Shown: positions 1 through 6,537, counted from the stretch's first letter. The stretch: DNA of 6,580 bases from Flavobacteriales bacterium UBA1959 (GCA_002336085.1 DDEH01000080.1:9962-16541); one strand, 5' to 3'. Notes: a model not told the origin generated them from the letters alone. Numbers and translations are program-made.

Positions 1-19
1 AGAGCGGGATTCAATCGGA

Positions 20-1222
20 TCATTGCGGCAGATGGGTAAGTAAGATGGTTACGATATCTCGAGCGACTTCTTTCTTAGACTTCAGGTCAAAAATATGGGA
101 TTTACCATTTTGCTCGAAAATTGAAATTTGATTGGTGTCGGTTCCAAAACCAGCACCTTCATTTTGGGTGCTGTTCAAAACGATAAAATCGAGGTTTTTT
201 CGCGCTAATTTCGACTTCGCGCTTTCCACCCCTTCGTCTGTTTCGAGGGCAAAGCCAATGAGCACTTGTGTTCCACGTTTCCTTTTCCCCCAATCCGCCA
301 GGATGTCAGGATTCTCCTGCAATTGAATGGCTGTGGGTATTTCATCTCGGTGCAATTTTACAGAGGAGCTTGATTTCGCTCGATAATCAGCAACAGCTGC
401 TGTTGCAATTCCAATGTCTGCTGTTTCGAATGATTTCAACGCTATTGTGTGCATCTCTATGGCGGTTTCGACACGTGTTACTTGAACGCCGGCAGGGGCA
501 GATAATTGCACAGGGCCACTAATCAAATGCACGTCTGCACCCAAGGCATTCAATTCGGTTGCAAGGGCATATCCCATTTTCCCTGAGCTGCGGTTACTTA
601 TGAATCGAACGGCATCAATGGGCTCATGCGTGGGCCCAGCCGTAATCACCACTTTTTTTTCCGCGAGTGGAGCTTTTGATCGAAACCAGTTCTCGAGCCA
701 ATTGGCAATTGATTCGGGTTCAGCCATACGTCCTTTTCCCTCTAAGCCAGACGCCAATGCTCCGGATTCCGGTTCAATGATGGGGACGCCCCGACTTTTG
801 AGAATTTTGAGGTTGGATTGGGTCGCTTCGTGTTGAAACATATCCAAGTCCATCGCAGGTGCTGCAATGACTGGGCATCGGCTGCTCAAGTGAACGGCCA
901 TGAGGAAATTGTCACACGTGCCCGAAACCATGGCGCTAAGCGTCTGTGCCGTAGCCGGAGCAATAAGAAAGGCATCGCCCCAAAGCCCAAGCTCTACGTG
1001 GTTCGTCCATTCTCCAGAATCCTTATTTTCAGTAAAATCGCTGTGTACTGGGTGTCCGGTAAGGGTAGCAAGCGTCAATGGAGTAATGAATTCCGTCGCT
1101 GATGGCGTCATAATTACACGCACTTCTGCACCTCGACGCTGAAGCTCACGAGCCAATAAGGCAGATTTATAGGCGGCAATGCTGCCTGTAATACCCAGTA
1201 AAATTTTCTTCTGATGCAACAT
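20..1222 (-). CDS. coaBC: Bifunctional phosphopantothenoylcysteine decarboxylase / phosphopantothenate-cysteine ligase (CoaBC, Dfp)
   Basis: This cytoplasmic enzyme makes 4'-phosphopantetheine for coenzyme A: the CoaB half joins cysteine to 4'-phosphopantothenate using CTP, and the FMN-dependent CoaC half decarboxylates the product. I start it at the ATG at 1222, giving 400 aa. From that start ITGSIAAYK (11-19) opens the flavoprotein domain, His75 lies in HVEL, and PAMDLDMF begins at 122. The CoaB domain has ITAGPTHEPID (193-203), FISNRSSGKMG (207-217, with Asn210), AAVADY (275-280), Lys289 and NPDIL. His75, Asn210 and Lys289 fall at the same numbers as the catalytic residues of E. coli Dfp, which supports this start over a TTG at 1252 that would overlap the upstream stop. 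Two CoaC positions differ from E. coli: Asp125 for Asn and Ser158 for Cys; I recall both as usual in Bacteroidota. It is the last complete gene of a bamD-omega-coaBC operon and starts 26 bp after the omega stop. Confidence 0.95.
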   Translation of the reverse strand: MLHQKKILLGITGSIAAYKSALLARELQRRGAEVRVIMTPSATEFITPLTLATLTGHPVHSDFTENKDSGEWTNHVELGLWGDAFLIAPATAQTLSAMVSGTCDNFLMAVHLSSRCPVIAAPAMDLDMFQHEATQSNLKILKSRGVPIIEPESGALASGLEGKGRMAEPESIANWLENWFRSKAPLAEKKVVITAGPTHEPIDAVRFISNRSSGKMGYALATELNALGADVHLISGPVQLSAPAGVQVTRVETAIEMHTIALKSFETADIGIATAAVADYRAKSSSSVKLHRDEIPTAIQLQENPDILADWGKRKRGTQVLIGFALETDEGVESAKSKLARKNLDFIVLNSTQNEGAGFGTDTNQISIFEQNGKSHIFDLKSKKEVARDIVTILLTHLPQ

Positions 1223-1248
1223 GGCGGTGGATGAGTTCCGCCAACTGA

Positions 1249-1617
1249 TCAAGCTTCCTTGTCCTCGGAGCTATCCTCGGAGCTATCCTCGGAATCTTTC
1301 TTCTCGTCCATGCCAAGAAGGCCTTGACCCATCTCAGCAAGTGCCACACTGTGTGGTTTTGGAAGGCGCTCATAGAATTTCGAGATCTCTATTTGCTCAC
1401 GATTTTCGAACACTTCTTCGAGTGAATCGGTGGGAGTGATGAATTCTTCGAGCTTCGCATTGAGTTCCTGTTTCATCTCAATGGACACTTGGTTGCTGCG
1501 CTTGCTTAAAACTACAATGGTTTCAAACAAATTGCCAGTTCCGCTCATCTCCAACTCGTGGTTGTCGCGAGTCTCTGTGGTCTTCTCAGCTTTGATGGAC
1601 TTGAAATTCATGGTCAT
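1249..1617 (-). CDS. rpoZ: RNA polymerase omega subunit, Rpb6/RpoZ family (Bacteroidota type)
   Basis: This small 122-aa protein matches the Bacteroidota omega-like subunit of DNA-dependent RNA polymerase, which helps assemble and stabilise the beta' subunit. The recognisable core is TGNLFETIVVLSKRSNQV (27-44) followed by SLEEVFENREQIEISKFYER (65-84) and LPKPHSVALAEM (85-96). After residue 104 comes a low-complexity acidic and serine-rich tail made of SSED units, encoded by a 12-bp DNA repeat; the homologues I remember stop near the core, so this tail looks like an extension. The ATG at 1617 overlaps the bamD stop as ATGA, suggesting translational coupling. A second in-frame ATG lies two codons later at 1611. 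coaBC follows after 26 bp. The symbol rpoZ is used by family; identity with the Rpb6-like fold is recalled from homologues, not computed. Confidence 0.88.
   Translation of the reverse strand: MTMNFKSIKAEKTTETRDNHELEMSGTGNLFETIVVLSKRSNQVSIEMKQELNAKLEEFITPTDSLEEVFENREQIEISKFYERLPKPHSVALAEMGQGLLGMDEKKDSEDSSEDSSEDKEA
1262..1293. repeat. 12-bp in-frame tandem repeat encoding SSED units
   Basis: The unit TCCTCGGAGCTA occurs at 1262-1273 and 1274-1285 without mismatch, and a third, partial copy matches for its first 8 bases (1286-1293). Read on the minus strand it encodes Ser-Ser-Glu-Asp units in the C-terminal tail of the omega-like subunit. Because the unit is a multiple of three, gain or loss of copies would lengthen or shorten the acidic tail without shifting frame. 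Short perfect repeats of this kind can arise by replication slippage; copy-number variation here is inference. Confidence 0.85.
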
Positions 1618-2486
1618 TCAATGGTTTTGGTTGCTTCCAGATTTTCAATGAACTTAATGCACTTTTGGTGCACGGCTTGAGCCTCATTCATGTACTGACT
1701 ATCAGGGAAACGGGCGACAAAGGTAAGGAAAGCTTCAATGGTATTGTTATATCGTTCCAACTTCCTTCTTTCGGTGCTCAGATTTGCATATTGATAGTAG
1801 CTATCGACGATGAGCCATTGTATTTCATCACGGTAGGGCGTGTCCGGATAATCTTTCAGTGCGTTTTCAAATGCAATGACTGCGCTTTTGTACTGCTGGG
1901 TATGGTGATAAAGCGTCGCAGATTCATACGATTTTACCTCCAGTTTGTGACGAAGTTCGTCCACGTACTGCTGGCATGAATCCCGGTATGGCGTGGTAGG
2001 ATAGCGATCCATGAACAATTGAAACTCGTTGACGGCAGCTTCCGTCTCGCTCTGGTCCAATGAGGCCTTGGGGCTCAGCTTGTAACTGCAAATCGCAGCT
2101 TGGAATTGAGCGGCCTCCGAGCGACTGTCGTTTGGGAATGTTTTGGCAAACGTTTTGAAATGATAACGGGCGAGGTAAAAATCGCCTACACACTCATGTG
2201 CCGAAGCTCTATAATAGGCGGCGTCGACAGCCCGTTCTGTTCCGCGCGAGAGGCTCACGACCTCTGTCAGGAGTGGAAGGGCTCCAAAGCATTTGTTGCT
2301 ATCTAGAAAGCCCAGTGCTCGCTCGTACTTGTAGTCGAGGTCTGTGCTCTTCATGACTTTGTTATAATCGCTGCAACCGGTATTGACTATGGTTAAAAAG
2401 CCCGCAAAAGCAAGCAAGCAGAGTGCAATGAAATCTGGGGTCATTGCACGATCGCAGTTCGAAATAAATTTTGAAGGTGTCGGCAT
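1614..2486 (-). CDS. bamD: Outer membrane protein assembly factor BamD (TPR lipoprotein)
   Basis: BamD is the essential lipoprotein of the BAM complex, which folds beta-barrel proteins into the outer membrane; it acts on the periplasmic face. The start used here (ATG 2486, 290 aa) gives a basic N-terminus (Lys6, Arg13), a hydrophobic stretch at about 19-34 and a lipid-attachment candidate Cys38 in the context VNTGCSDY. The lipobox is weak because -3 is Asn, but Thr-Gly-Cys and the family-typical text after it (SDYNKVMKSTDLDYKYERAL) support it. The rest is helical TPR-type repeat: FYLARYHFKTFAKTFPNDS, the Bacteroidota BamD signature LSPKASLDQSET (from about 137), FQLFMDRYPTTPY, AVIAFENALKDYPDTPY and FLTFVARFPDSQY. 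Other starts are ATG 2444 (shorter signal with no basic residue), ATG 2525 and GTG 2531. It heads the operon with the omega-like gene and coaBC, overlapping the former by 4 bp. The mature protein has five further cysteines (66, 99, 133, 171, 276), notable for a periplasmic protein. Confidence 0.92.
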   Translation of the reverse strand: MPTPSKFISNCDRAMTPDFIALCLLAFAGFLTIVNTGCSDYNKVMKSTDLDYKYERALGFLDSNKCFGALPLLTEVVSLSRGTERAVDAAYYRASAHECVGDFYLARYHFKTFAKTFPNDSRSEAAQFQAAICSYKLSPKASLDQSETEAAVNEFQLFMDRYPTTPYRDSCQQYVDELRHKLEVKSYESATLYHHTQQYKSAVIAFENALKDYPDTPYRDEIQWLIVDSYYQYANLSTERRKLERYNNTIEAFLTFVARFPDSQYMNEAQAVHQKCIKFIENLEATKTIE

Positions 2487-2553
2487 CGTGGGGCGAAGGT
2501 AATTCGTCGACGCATTTATCTGCATCACCACTCATTCAATTTGGCAATTCTTT

Positions 2554-2573
2554 CACGTTTCAGGCTGAAAGTG
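2554..2573. promoter_or_regulatory. Interrupted hairpin upstream of bamD
   Basis: CAC, an unpaired G, and TTTCA on the left pair with TGAAA and GTG on the right around a GGC loop, giving 8 base pairs with one bulge. The plus-strand flank is an A-rich run rather than a T run, so it does not look like an intrinsic terminator for either operon. It could be an operator-like dyad or a hairpin in the bamD leader, or chance in AT-rich DNA; nothing in the sequence decides this. Confidence 0.25.
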
Positions 2574-2650
2574 GCCCGAGAAATAAAAAAAACATTGAAA
2601 AATTACGATAAGTAGAGGCTTAAATACGAGGTTTAATTGATTGGACATGG

Positions 2651-2658
2651 TAGCTTTG
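2651..2658 (+). promoter_or_regulatory. Candidate Bacteroidota -7 promoter element (TAnnTTTG)
   Basis: The sequence TAGCTTTG is a perfect match to the TAnnTTTG -7 element recognised by the primary sigma factor of Bacteroidota. It would place transcription initiation near 2662-2666, giving a leader of roughly 16-20 nt before the TTG start at 2682. A good TTTG-type -33 box at the usual spacing (about 19-21 nt upstream) is not visible; the nearest text is GGTTTA at 2630-2635. This is therefore half of a promoter by sequence, supported by its position. Confidence 0.42.
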
Positions 2659-2681
2659 TCCTCTAATAAAACTCAATCGCA

Positions 2682-3926
2682 TTGGATATTTTTGATCGGA
2701 TTCGCAATGATCGTGGTCCTCTAGGGCAGCACGCAAGAGAGACTCACGGATATTTTACCTTTCCAAAGCTGGAAGGTGAGATTTCCAACCAAATGACTTT
2801 TCGCGGCAAGGACGTCTTGGTTTGGTCAGTGAATAACTACCTAGGATTGGCCAATCATCCAGAAGTACGAAAGGTGGATGCAGAGGCATCCGCTCAATGG
2901 GGAATGGGATACCCAATGGGCGCGCGAATGATGTCAGGTCAGACTGCTCAGCACGAGCTTCTGGAAACTCAGCTGGCGGATTTCATGCAAAAAGAAGATG
3001 CATTCCTCCTCAATTATGGTTACCAAGGTTGTCAATCGGCTATTGAAGCATTGGTCAGTCGTCACGACGTTATAGTATATGATTCTGATTCGCATGCGTG
3101 CATGGTGGATGGCGTTCGCCTTCACCAGGGAAAACGCTTTGTATATCAGCACAATGATATGGCCTCGTTTGTCAAGCAACTAGATCGAGCAAAGGCCATT
3201 TGCGACCACTCGGGAGGTGGGATTCTCGTAGTCACAGAAGGAGTGTTTGGTATGGTGGGAGACCAAGGGAAATTGAAAGAAATATGTGCTTACAAAGAAG
3301 CCTACGGCTTTCGACTTTTTGTAGACGATGCGCATGGGTTTGGCACAATTGGTGAATCAGGCCGTGGTGCAGGAGATGCTCAAGGCATACAAGACCAAAT
3401 TGATGTTTATTTTGGAACCTTTGCAAAGGCGATGGCCACAGTGGGCGCCTTTGTCGCTGGTGAAGAAGATGTAATTGACTTTTTGCGGTACAATATGCGC
3501 TCCCAGACGTTTGCGAAATCCTTGCCGATGCCCATCGTTATTGGGGCTCAGAAGCGCTTGGAAATGCTCAAGACACAACCGGAGCACAAAGAGAATTTGT
3601 GGACAATAGCCAATGCTTTGCAGTCAGGTTTGAGGAAGGCTGGCTTCAATATTGGTGTTACCAATTCCTGTGTTACGCCTGTGTTCCTCGCAGGAGGTCT
3701 GGGCGAAGCGACTAATTTGACCTTGGATTTGCGTGAGAATTACGGAATTTTCTGCTCCATTGTTGTCTACCCTGTCGTCCCGAAAGACACGATCATGCTT
3801 CGTCTTATCCCAACAGCCGTGCACACACTAAAAGATGTGGAGTATACCATAGAGATCTTCAGCAAGGTGAAGGCCAAGCTGTTTGCCGGTGAATACAAGA
3901 GTGAGAAGATTGCTTCTTGGGCTTAA
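2682..3926 (+). CDS. PLP-dependent alpha-oxoamine synthase (serine palmitoyltransferase / cysteate acyltransferase / KBL-like)
   Basis: This 414-aa protein is a full-length fold-type I PLP enzyme of the alpha-oxoamine synthase family, which condenses an amino acid with an acyl-CoA (or acyl-ACP) with loss of CO2. Seen directly: His138 in DSDSHAC (the residue that stacks on PLP), Asp215 and His218 in VDDAHGFG, and the Schiff-base Lys249 in GTFAKAMATVGAF. The N-terminus MDIFDRIRNDRGPLG and the motif YPMGARMMSGQT are as I remember in a widely conserved Bacteroidota clade often annotated as 2-amino-3-ketobutyrate CoA ligase or serine palmitoyltransferase. A role in long-chain base synthesis for sphingolipids or capnine-type sulfonolipids is plausible, but the substrate cannot be read from motifs. 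The start is TTG at 2682: an in-frame stop at 2667-2669 leaves no upstream ATG, and the homologous N-terminus begins exactly here. truA follows 20 bp downstream with no terminator between, so it probably heads an operon. Confidence 0.92.
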   Translation: MDIFDRIRNDRGPLGQHARETHGYFTFPKLEGEISNQMTFRGKDVLVWSVNNYLGLANHPEVRKVDAEASAQWGMGYPMGARMMSGQTAQHELLETQLADFMQKEDAFLLNYGYQGCQSAIEALVSRHDVIVYDSDSHACMVDGVRLHQGKRFVYQHNDMASFVKQLDRAKAICDHSGGGILVVTEGVFGMVGDQGKLKEICAYKEAYGFRLFVDDAHGFGTIGESGRGAGDAQGIQDQIDVYFGTFAKAMATVGAFVAGEEDVIDFLRYNMRSQTFAKSLPMPIVIGAQKRLEMLKTQPEHKENLWTIANALQSGLRKAGFNIGVTNSCVTPVFLAGGLGEATNLTLDLRENYGIFCSIVVYPVVPKDTIMLRLIPTAVHTLKDVEYTIEIFSKVKAKLFAGEYKSEKIASWA

Positions 3927-3946
3927 AGCTTCTTGATCTGTAAATC

Positions 3947-4750
3947 ATGCGCGTTTTCATTGAATTGTCTTTTGATGGAAATGCCTATCACGGTTGGCAA
4001 AGACAGCCAAATGGGATTACAGTTCAAGAGGAGTTGGAGCGTGTTCTTTCCCTCTTTACGGGCACGGATATGGCTGTTATGGGTTGCGGCCGCACGGATG
4101 CCGGAGTGCACGCGACTTACTTTGTCGCCCATGCAGAATGGCCCGAAGACGCTCCAAGAATTAAGCGATTCAAAGATTGGAAGGAGGCCGTTTGGAAACT
4201 CAATGGAATGTTGCCAAAGGCCATTGCTGTGCATCGCATTTCCGAAGTTCACGAAAAAGCCCATGCGCGGTTTGACGCAATAGAAAGGGGATACGTGTAC
4301 TATATGCACAATTCGAAAGATCCATTTTTGGTCAATCGGTCAGCGCGAATAATGCGATCGGTCGATTTTGAACGAATGCAATTAGCCGCTCCACTGCTCA
4401 TTCAAAATGCGGACTTTGCGGCATTCTGTAAATCGGGAGCTGATCAAAAAACCACCATATGTGATGTCAGAGAGTCCCGCATCGTGGCTATCGATGGCGG
4501 AAGCCGATGGAAGTTTGAGGTAACTGCTGATCGGTTTTTGAGGAATATGGTGCGGGCCATGGTGGGAACGCTGCTTGAAATTGGTCAAGGGCGAATCGAA
4601 CCTGATGAGCTTTTGGCTGTTTTAGAAAGCAAAGACCGAAGCAAAGCCGGCGCATCTGCTCCCGCAGATGGGCTATATTTAGACCGAGTGGTGTATCCTG
4701 ATTTTGAGCCTGTGAATGGGAAGTGGAAGCATCGAGATAAAAATAAATGA
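3947..4750 (+). CDS. truA: tRNA pseudouridine(38-40) synthase TruA
   Basis: TruA isomerises uridines 38, 39 and 40 in the anticodon stem-loop of many tRNAs to pseudouridine, in the cytoplasm. The 267-aa length is normal for the family. The catalytic aspartate is Asp51 in GCGRTDAGVHA. Other family motifs in order are FDGNAYHGWQRQP (9-21), RFDAIERGYVYY (108-119, with the conserved Tyr116 by position), ADRFLRNMVRAMVGTLLEIG (194-213) and AGASAPADGLYL (234-245). Nothing is missing or truncated. The ATG at 3947 lies 20 bp after the preceding stop and matches the typical start of the family (MRVFIELSFDG). The stop overlaps the next ATG as ATGA at 4747-4750, so translation of the ABC transporter is probably coupled to it. 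Confidence 0.97.
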   Translation: MRVFIELSFDGNAYHGWQRQPNGITVQEELERVLSLFTGTDMAVMGCGRTDAGVHATYFVAHAEWPEDAPRIKRFKDWKEAVWKLNGMLPKAIAVHRISEVHEKAHARFDAIERGYVYYMHNSKDPFLVNRSARIMRSVDFERMQLAAPLLIQNADFAAFCKSGADQKTTICDVRESRIVAIDGGSRWKFEVTADRFLRNMVRAMVGTLLEIGQGRIEPDELLAVLESKDRSKAGASAPADGLYLDRVVYPDFEPVNGKWKHRDKNK

Positions 4751-6534
4751 CGAAGGAAGCTGTAACGGGAAAGGTGTTTGATGCTGCGACGCTTCGGCGA
4801 ATCATTGAGCAGGTACGTCCGTATCGATTGCGTTTTGTCATGACAGGTTTATTGGTCCTAGTCTTGTCTGGAATGGTATGGATACGGCCAGCCTTGATTC
4901 GACTCGCAGTGGATGAAGCCATACCTGCTGGTGATCACCAGTACCTCCTTCAAATTTTCGGTGGAGTCGTGGGACTCCTCGTTTTCGAAGCCTTGTTGCA
5001 GTTTCGAGTTACATACATGGCAAATTGGGTTGCGCAAAGCGTGAGTTTGGATTTGCGGTCCAAATTGTTTGAGCATGTGGCCAAGTTTCGGCTGCGCTAC
5101 TTCGATAAGACGCCTGTAGGCACTTTGGTGACGCGCCACGTCAGTGATATTGATGGGATTGCCAATGTTTTTTCCAATGGCATCCTAAATGCTGTGGGTG
5201 ACATTTTGGCGCTCTTTGTGGTCATAGGAACCATGATCTGGGTGGATTGGCAATTGACCTTAATGGTTCTCAGTCCCATTCCAGTGCTTTTATTTGCCAC
5301 TCGCATTTTTCAGAAAGTAATCAAGAAGGCGTTCATCGACGTGCGCAATGAGGTGTCTCGCATGAACGAATTTGTGCAGGAACATGTGACCGGAATGCAC
5401 ATTGTCCAGGCTTTTGGCAGAGAGAAGCGTGAAGCGGCGGAGTTTTCGAAAATTAATGCTTCTCATCGGGATGCAAATATTCGGTCAATTTGGGCCTTTA
5501 GTGTCTTCTTTCCTCTTGTTGAATTGTTATCGGCTACAAGTGTAGCCATCTTACTCTGGTGGGGCATGCACGATGTTCTAGTGGATCGCATGACCTTGGG
5601 TATTTTGCTTCAATTCATCTTGTACGTCTTCATGCTTTATCGTCCCATCCGCCAATTGGCAGACCGCTTCAACGTGTTGCAGATGGGAATAGTGAACTCC
5701 GACCGTGTCTTTAAGTTGCTAGCGAAGGAAGAGGGGATGCCGGATCCACAGAGTGACGAGGTTCCTGATTTTCGAGGTGAAATTGAATTTGAGAATGTCT
5801 GGTTCGCATACGAAGGAGAACAATGGGTATTGAAGGATGTCTCGTTCAAAATTGCCGCGGGGCAGAAGGTTGCATTTGTTGGAGCGACAGGTGCTGGCAA
5901 ATCAACCATTATCAATCTTTTGACCCGATTCTATGCGCATCAGAAAGGTACCATTCGTATTGACGGTGTGGACATCAGTACCCTTTCGCTTAGTATTCTT
6001 CGGAGTCAGGTTGGTGTTGTATTACAAGACGTATTTCTCTTCTCGGATGATCTCATCAATAACGTAACGATGTACAACAAAGGGTACACTCAAAACGATT
6101 TAGATGCTGCTGCAAATGCTGTAGGGGCGAGTGAGTTTATTCAACGGTTACCCGAGGGATGGAAGCAAAATGTAAGAGAGCGGGGGGCCGTCCTTTCTGT
6201 GGGACAGCGGCAGCTTATTGCATTCATGCGGGCATACTTAGCAGCTCCAAAGATTTTGGTCTTGGATGAAGCTACATCGAGCATCGATTCAGAAAGTGAA
6301 TTGCTCATTCAACGTGCCACCGACAGAATAACCGAGGGACGGACATCGTTGATTGTTGCTCATCGTTTGAGTACAATTCGAGATGCTGACAGCATATTCG
6401 TGATGGAAAAGGGCTGTATTGTCCAACAAGGATCCCATGAATCCCTCATTTTGGAGGATGGAGTCTATCGTGACTTGAACCACATGCAGATGGGCACAGG
6501 TTCAGAAGCAGGCTCCTTAGGGCTCAACGAATAG
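4747..6534 (+). CDS. ABC exporter half-transporter, fused membrane and ATPase domains (MsbA/YheI-like)
   Basis: A 595-aa inner-membrane type I ABC exporter half-transporter that should work as a dimer. The first ~320 residues hold six likely membrane segments (roughly 30-50, 66-86, 140-165, 169-187, 250-272, 282-300), with the coupling-region text FVQEHVTGMHIVQAFGRE (209-226) typical of the family. The ATPase domain is complete: A-loop Tyr355, Walker A GATGAGKS (379-386), Q-loop Gln427, signature LSVGQ (483-487), Walker B ILVLDE with catalytic Glu508, D-loop SSID (511-514) and H-loop His539. The signature has Val for the middle Gly of LSGGQ, a variant I recall as common in YheI/LmrA-like exporters, so activity is expected. 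Substrate is unknown; lipids, lipid A precursors and drugs are all exported by relatives. It overlaps truA by 4 bp and lies in the same operon as the oxoamine synthase. I give no symbol because msbA identity cannot be claimed. Confidence 0.94.
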   Translation: MTKEAVTGKVFDAATLRRIIEQVRPYRLRFVMTGLLVLVLSGMVWIRPALIRLAVDEAIPAGDHQYLLQIFGGVVGLLVFEALLQFRVTYMANWVAQSVSLDLRSKLFEHVAKFRLRYFDKTPVGTLVTRHVSDIDGIANVFSNGILNAVGDILALFVVIGTMIWVDWQLTLMVLSPIPVLLFATRIFQKVIKKAFIDVRNEVSRMNEFVQEHVTGMHIVQAFGREKREAAEFSKINASHRDANIRSIWAFSVFFPLVELLSATSVAILLWWGMHDVLVDRMTLGILLQFILYVFMLYRPIRQLADRFNVLQMGIVNSDRVFKLLAKEEGMPDPQSDEVPDFRGEIEFENVWFAYEGEQWVLKDVSFKIAAGQKVAFVGATGAGKSTIINLLTRFYAHQKGTIRIDGVDISTLSLSILRSQVGVVLQDVFLFSDDLINNVTMYNKGYTQNDLDAAANAVGASEFIQRLPEGWKQNVRERGAVLSVGQRQLIAFMRAYLAAPKILVLDEATSSIDSESELLIQRATDRITEGRTSLIVAHRLSTIRDADSIFVMEKGCIVQQGSHESLILEDGVYRDLNHMQMGTGSEAGSLGLNE

Positions 6535-6537
6535 AGA

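Larger units (their letters stand above)
2487..2681. other. Divergent intergenic region between bamD and the oxoamine synthase gene
   Basis: About 195 bp separate the chosen bamD start from the start of the plus-strand gene. The stretch is AT-rich, especially 2581-2640, and should hold promoters for both operons. Seen in it are a perfect plus-strand TAnnTTTG element at 2651-2658, an interrupted hairpin at 2554-2573, and on the minus strand a 7-of-8 match to TAnnTTTG (TAATTTTT, plus coordinates 2598-2605) that could serve bamD but has no clear -33 partner. No convincing additional gene is visible. If bamD really starts at 2525 or 2531, the spacer shrinks to about 150 bp. Confidence 0.6.

Noticed and set aside
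1..19. Start of the next minus-strand operon gene (in relatives a PorD/DUF4835-type gene often follows coaBC)
   Set aside because: Only 19 bases remain and no ATG or usable coding text is visible, so nothing can be supported.
132..1142. Several plus-strand open frames antisense to coaBC
   Set aside because: They have no recognisable motifs and are explained as shadows of the strongly supported minus-strand gene.
1223..1252. TTG-initiated 10-residue extension of coaBC up to 1252
   Set aside because: The ATG at 1222 makes residue numbering coincide with E. coli Dfp, and the extension text has no family resemblance and overlaps the upstream stop.
1262..1293. Short direct repeats as part of a CRISPR or regulatory array
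   Set aside because: Units are 12 bp, contiguous without spacers, and lie in frame inside a coding tail.
3904..3930. Small inverted repeats near the end of the oxoamine synthase gene
   Set aside because: The stem is about 5 bp, mostly within coding sequence and not followed by a T run, so it is not a credible terminator.
3923..4309. Minus-strand open frame of about 128 codons opposite truA
   Set aside because: It lies opposite the conserved TruA coding sequence including the catalytic motif, and its translation has no family features.
4488..4922. Minus-strand open frame of about 144 codons across the truA/ABC transporter junction
   Set aside because: It spans two convincing genes in antisense and has no recognisable domain or signal.
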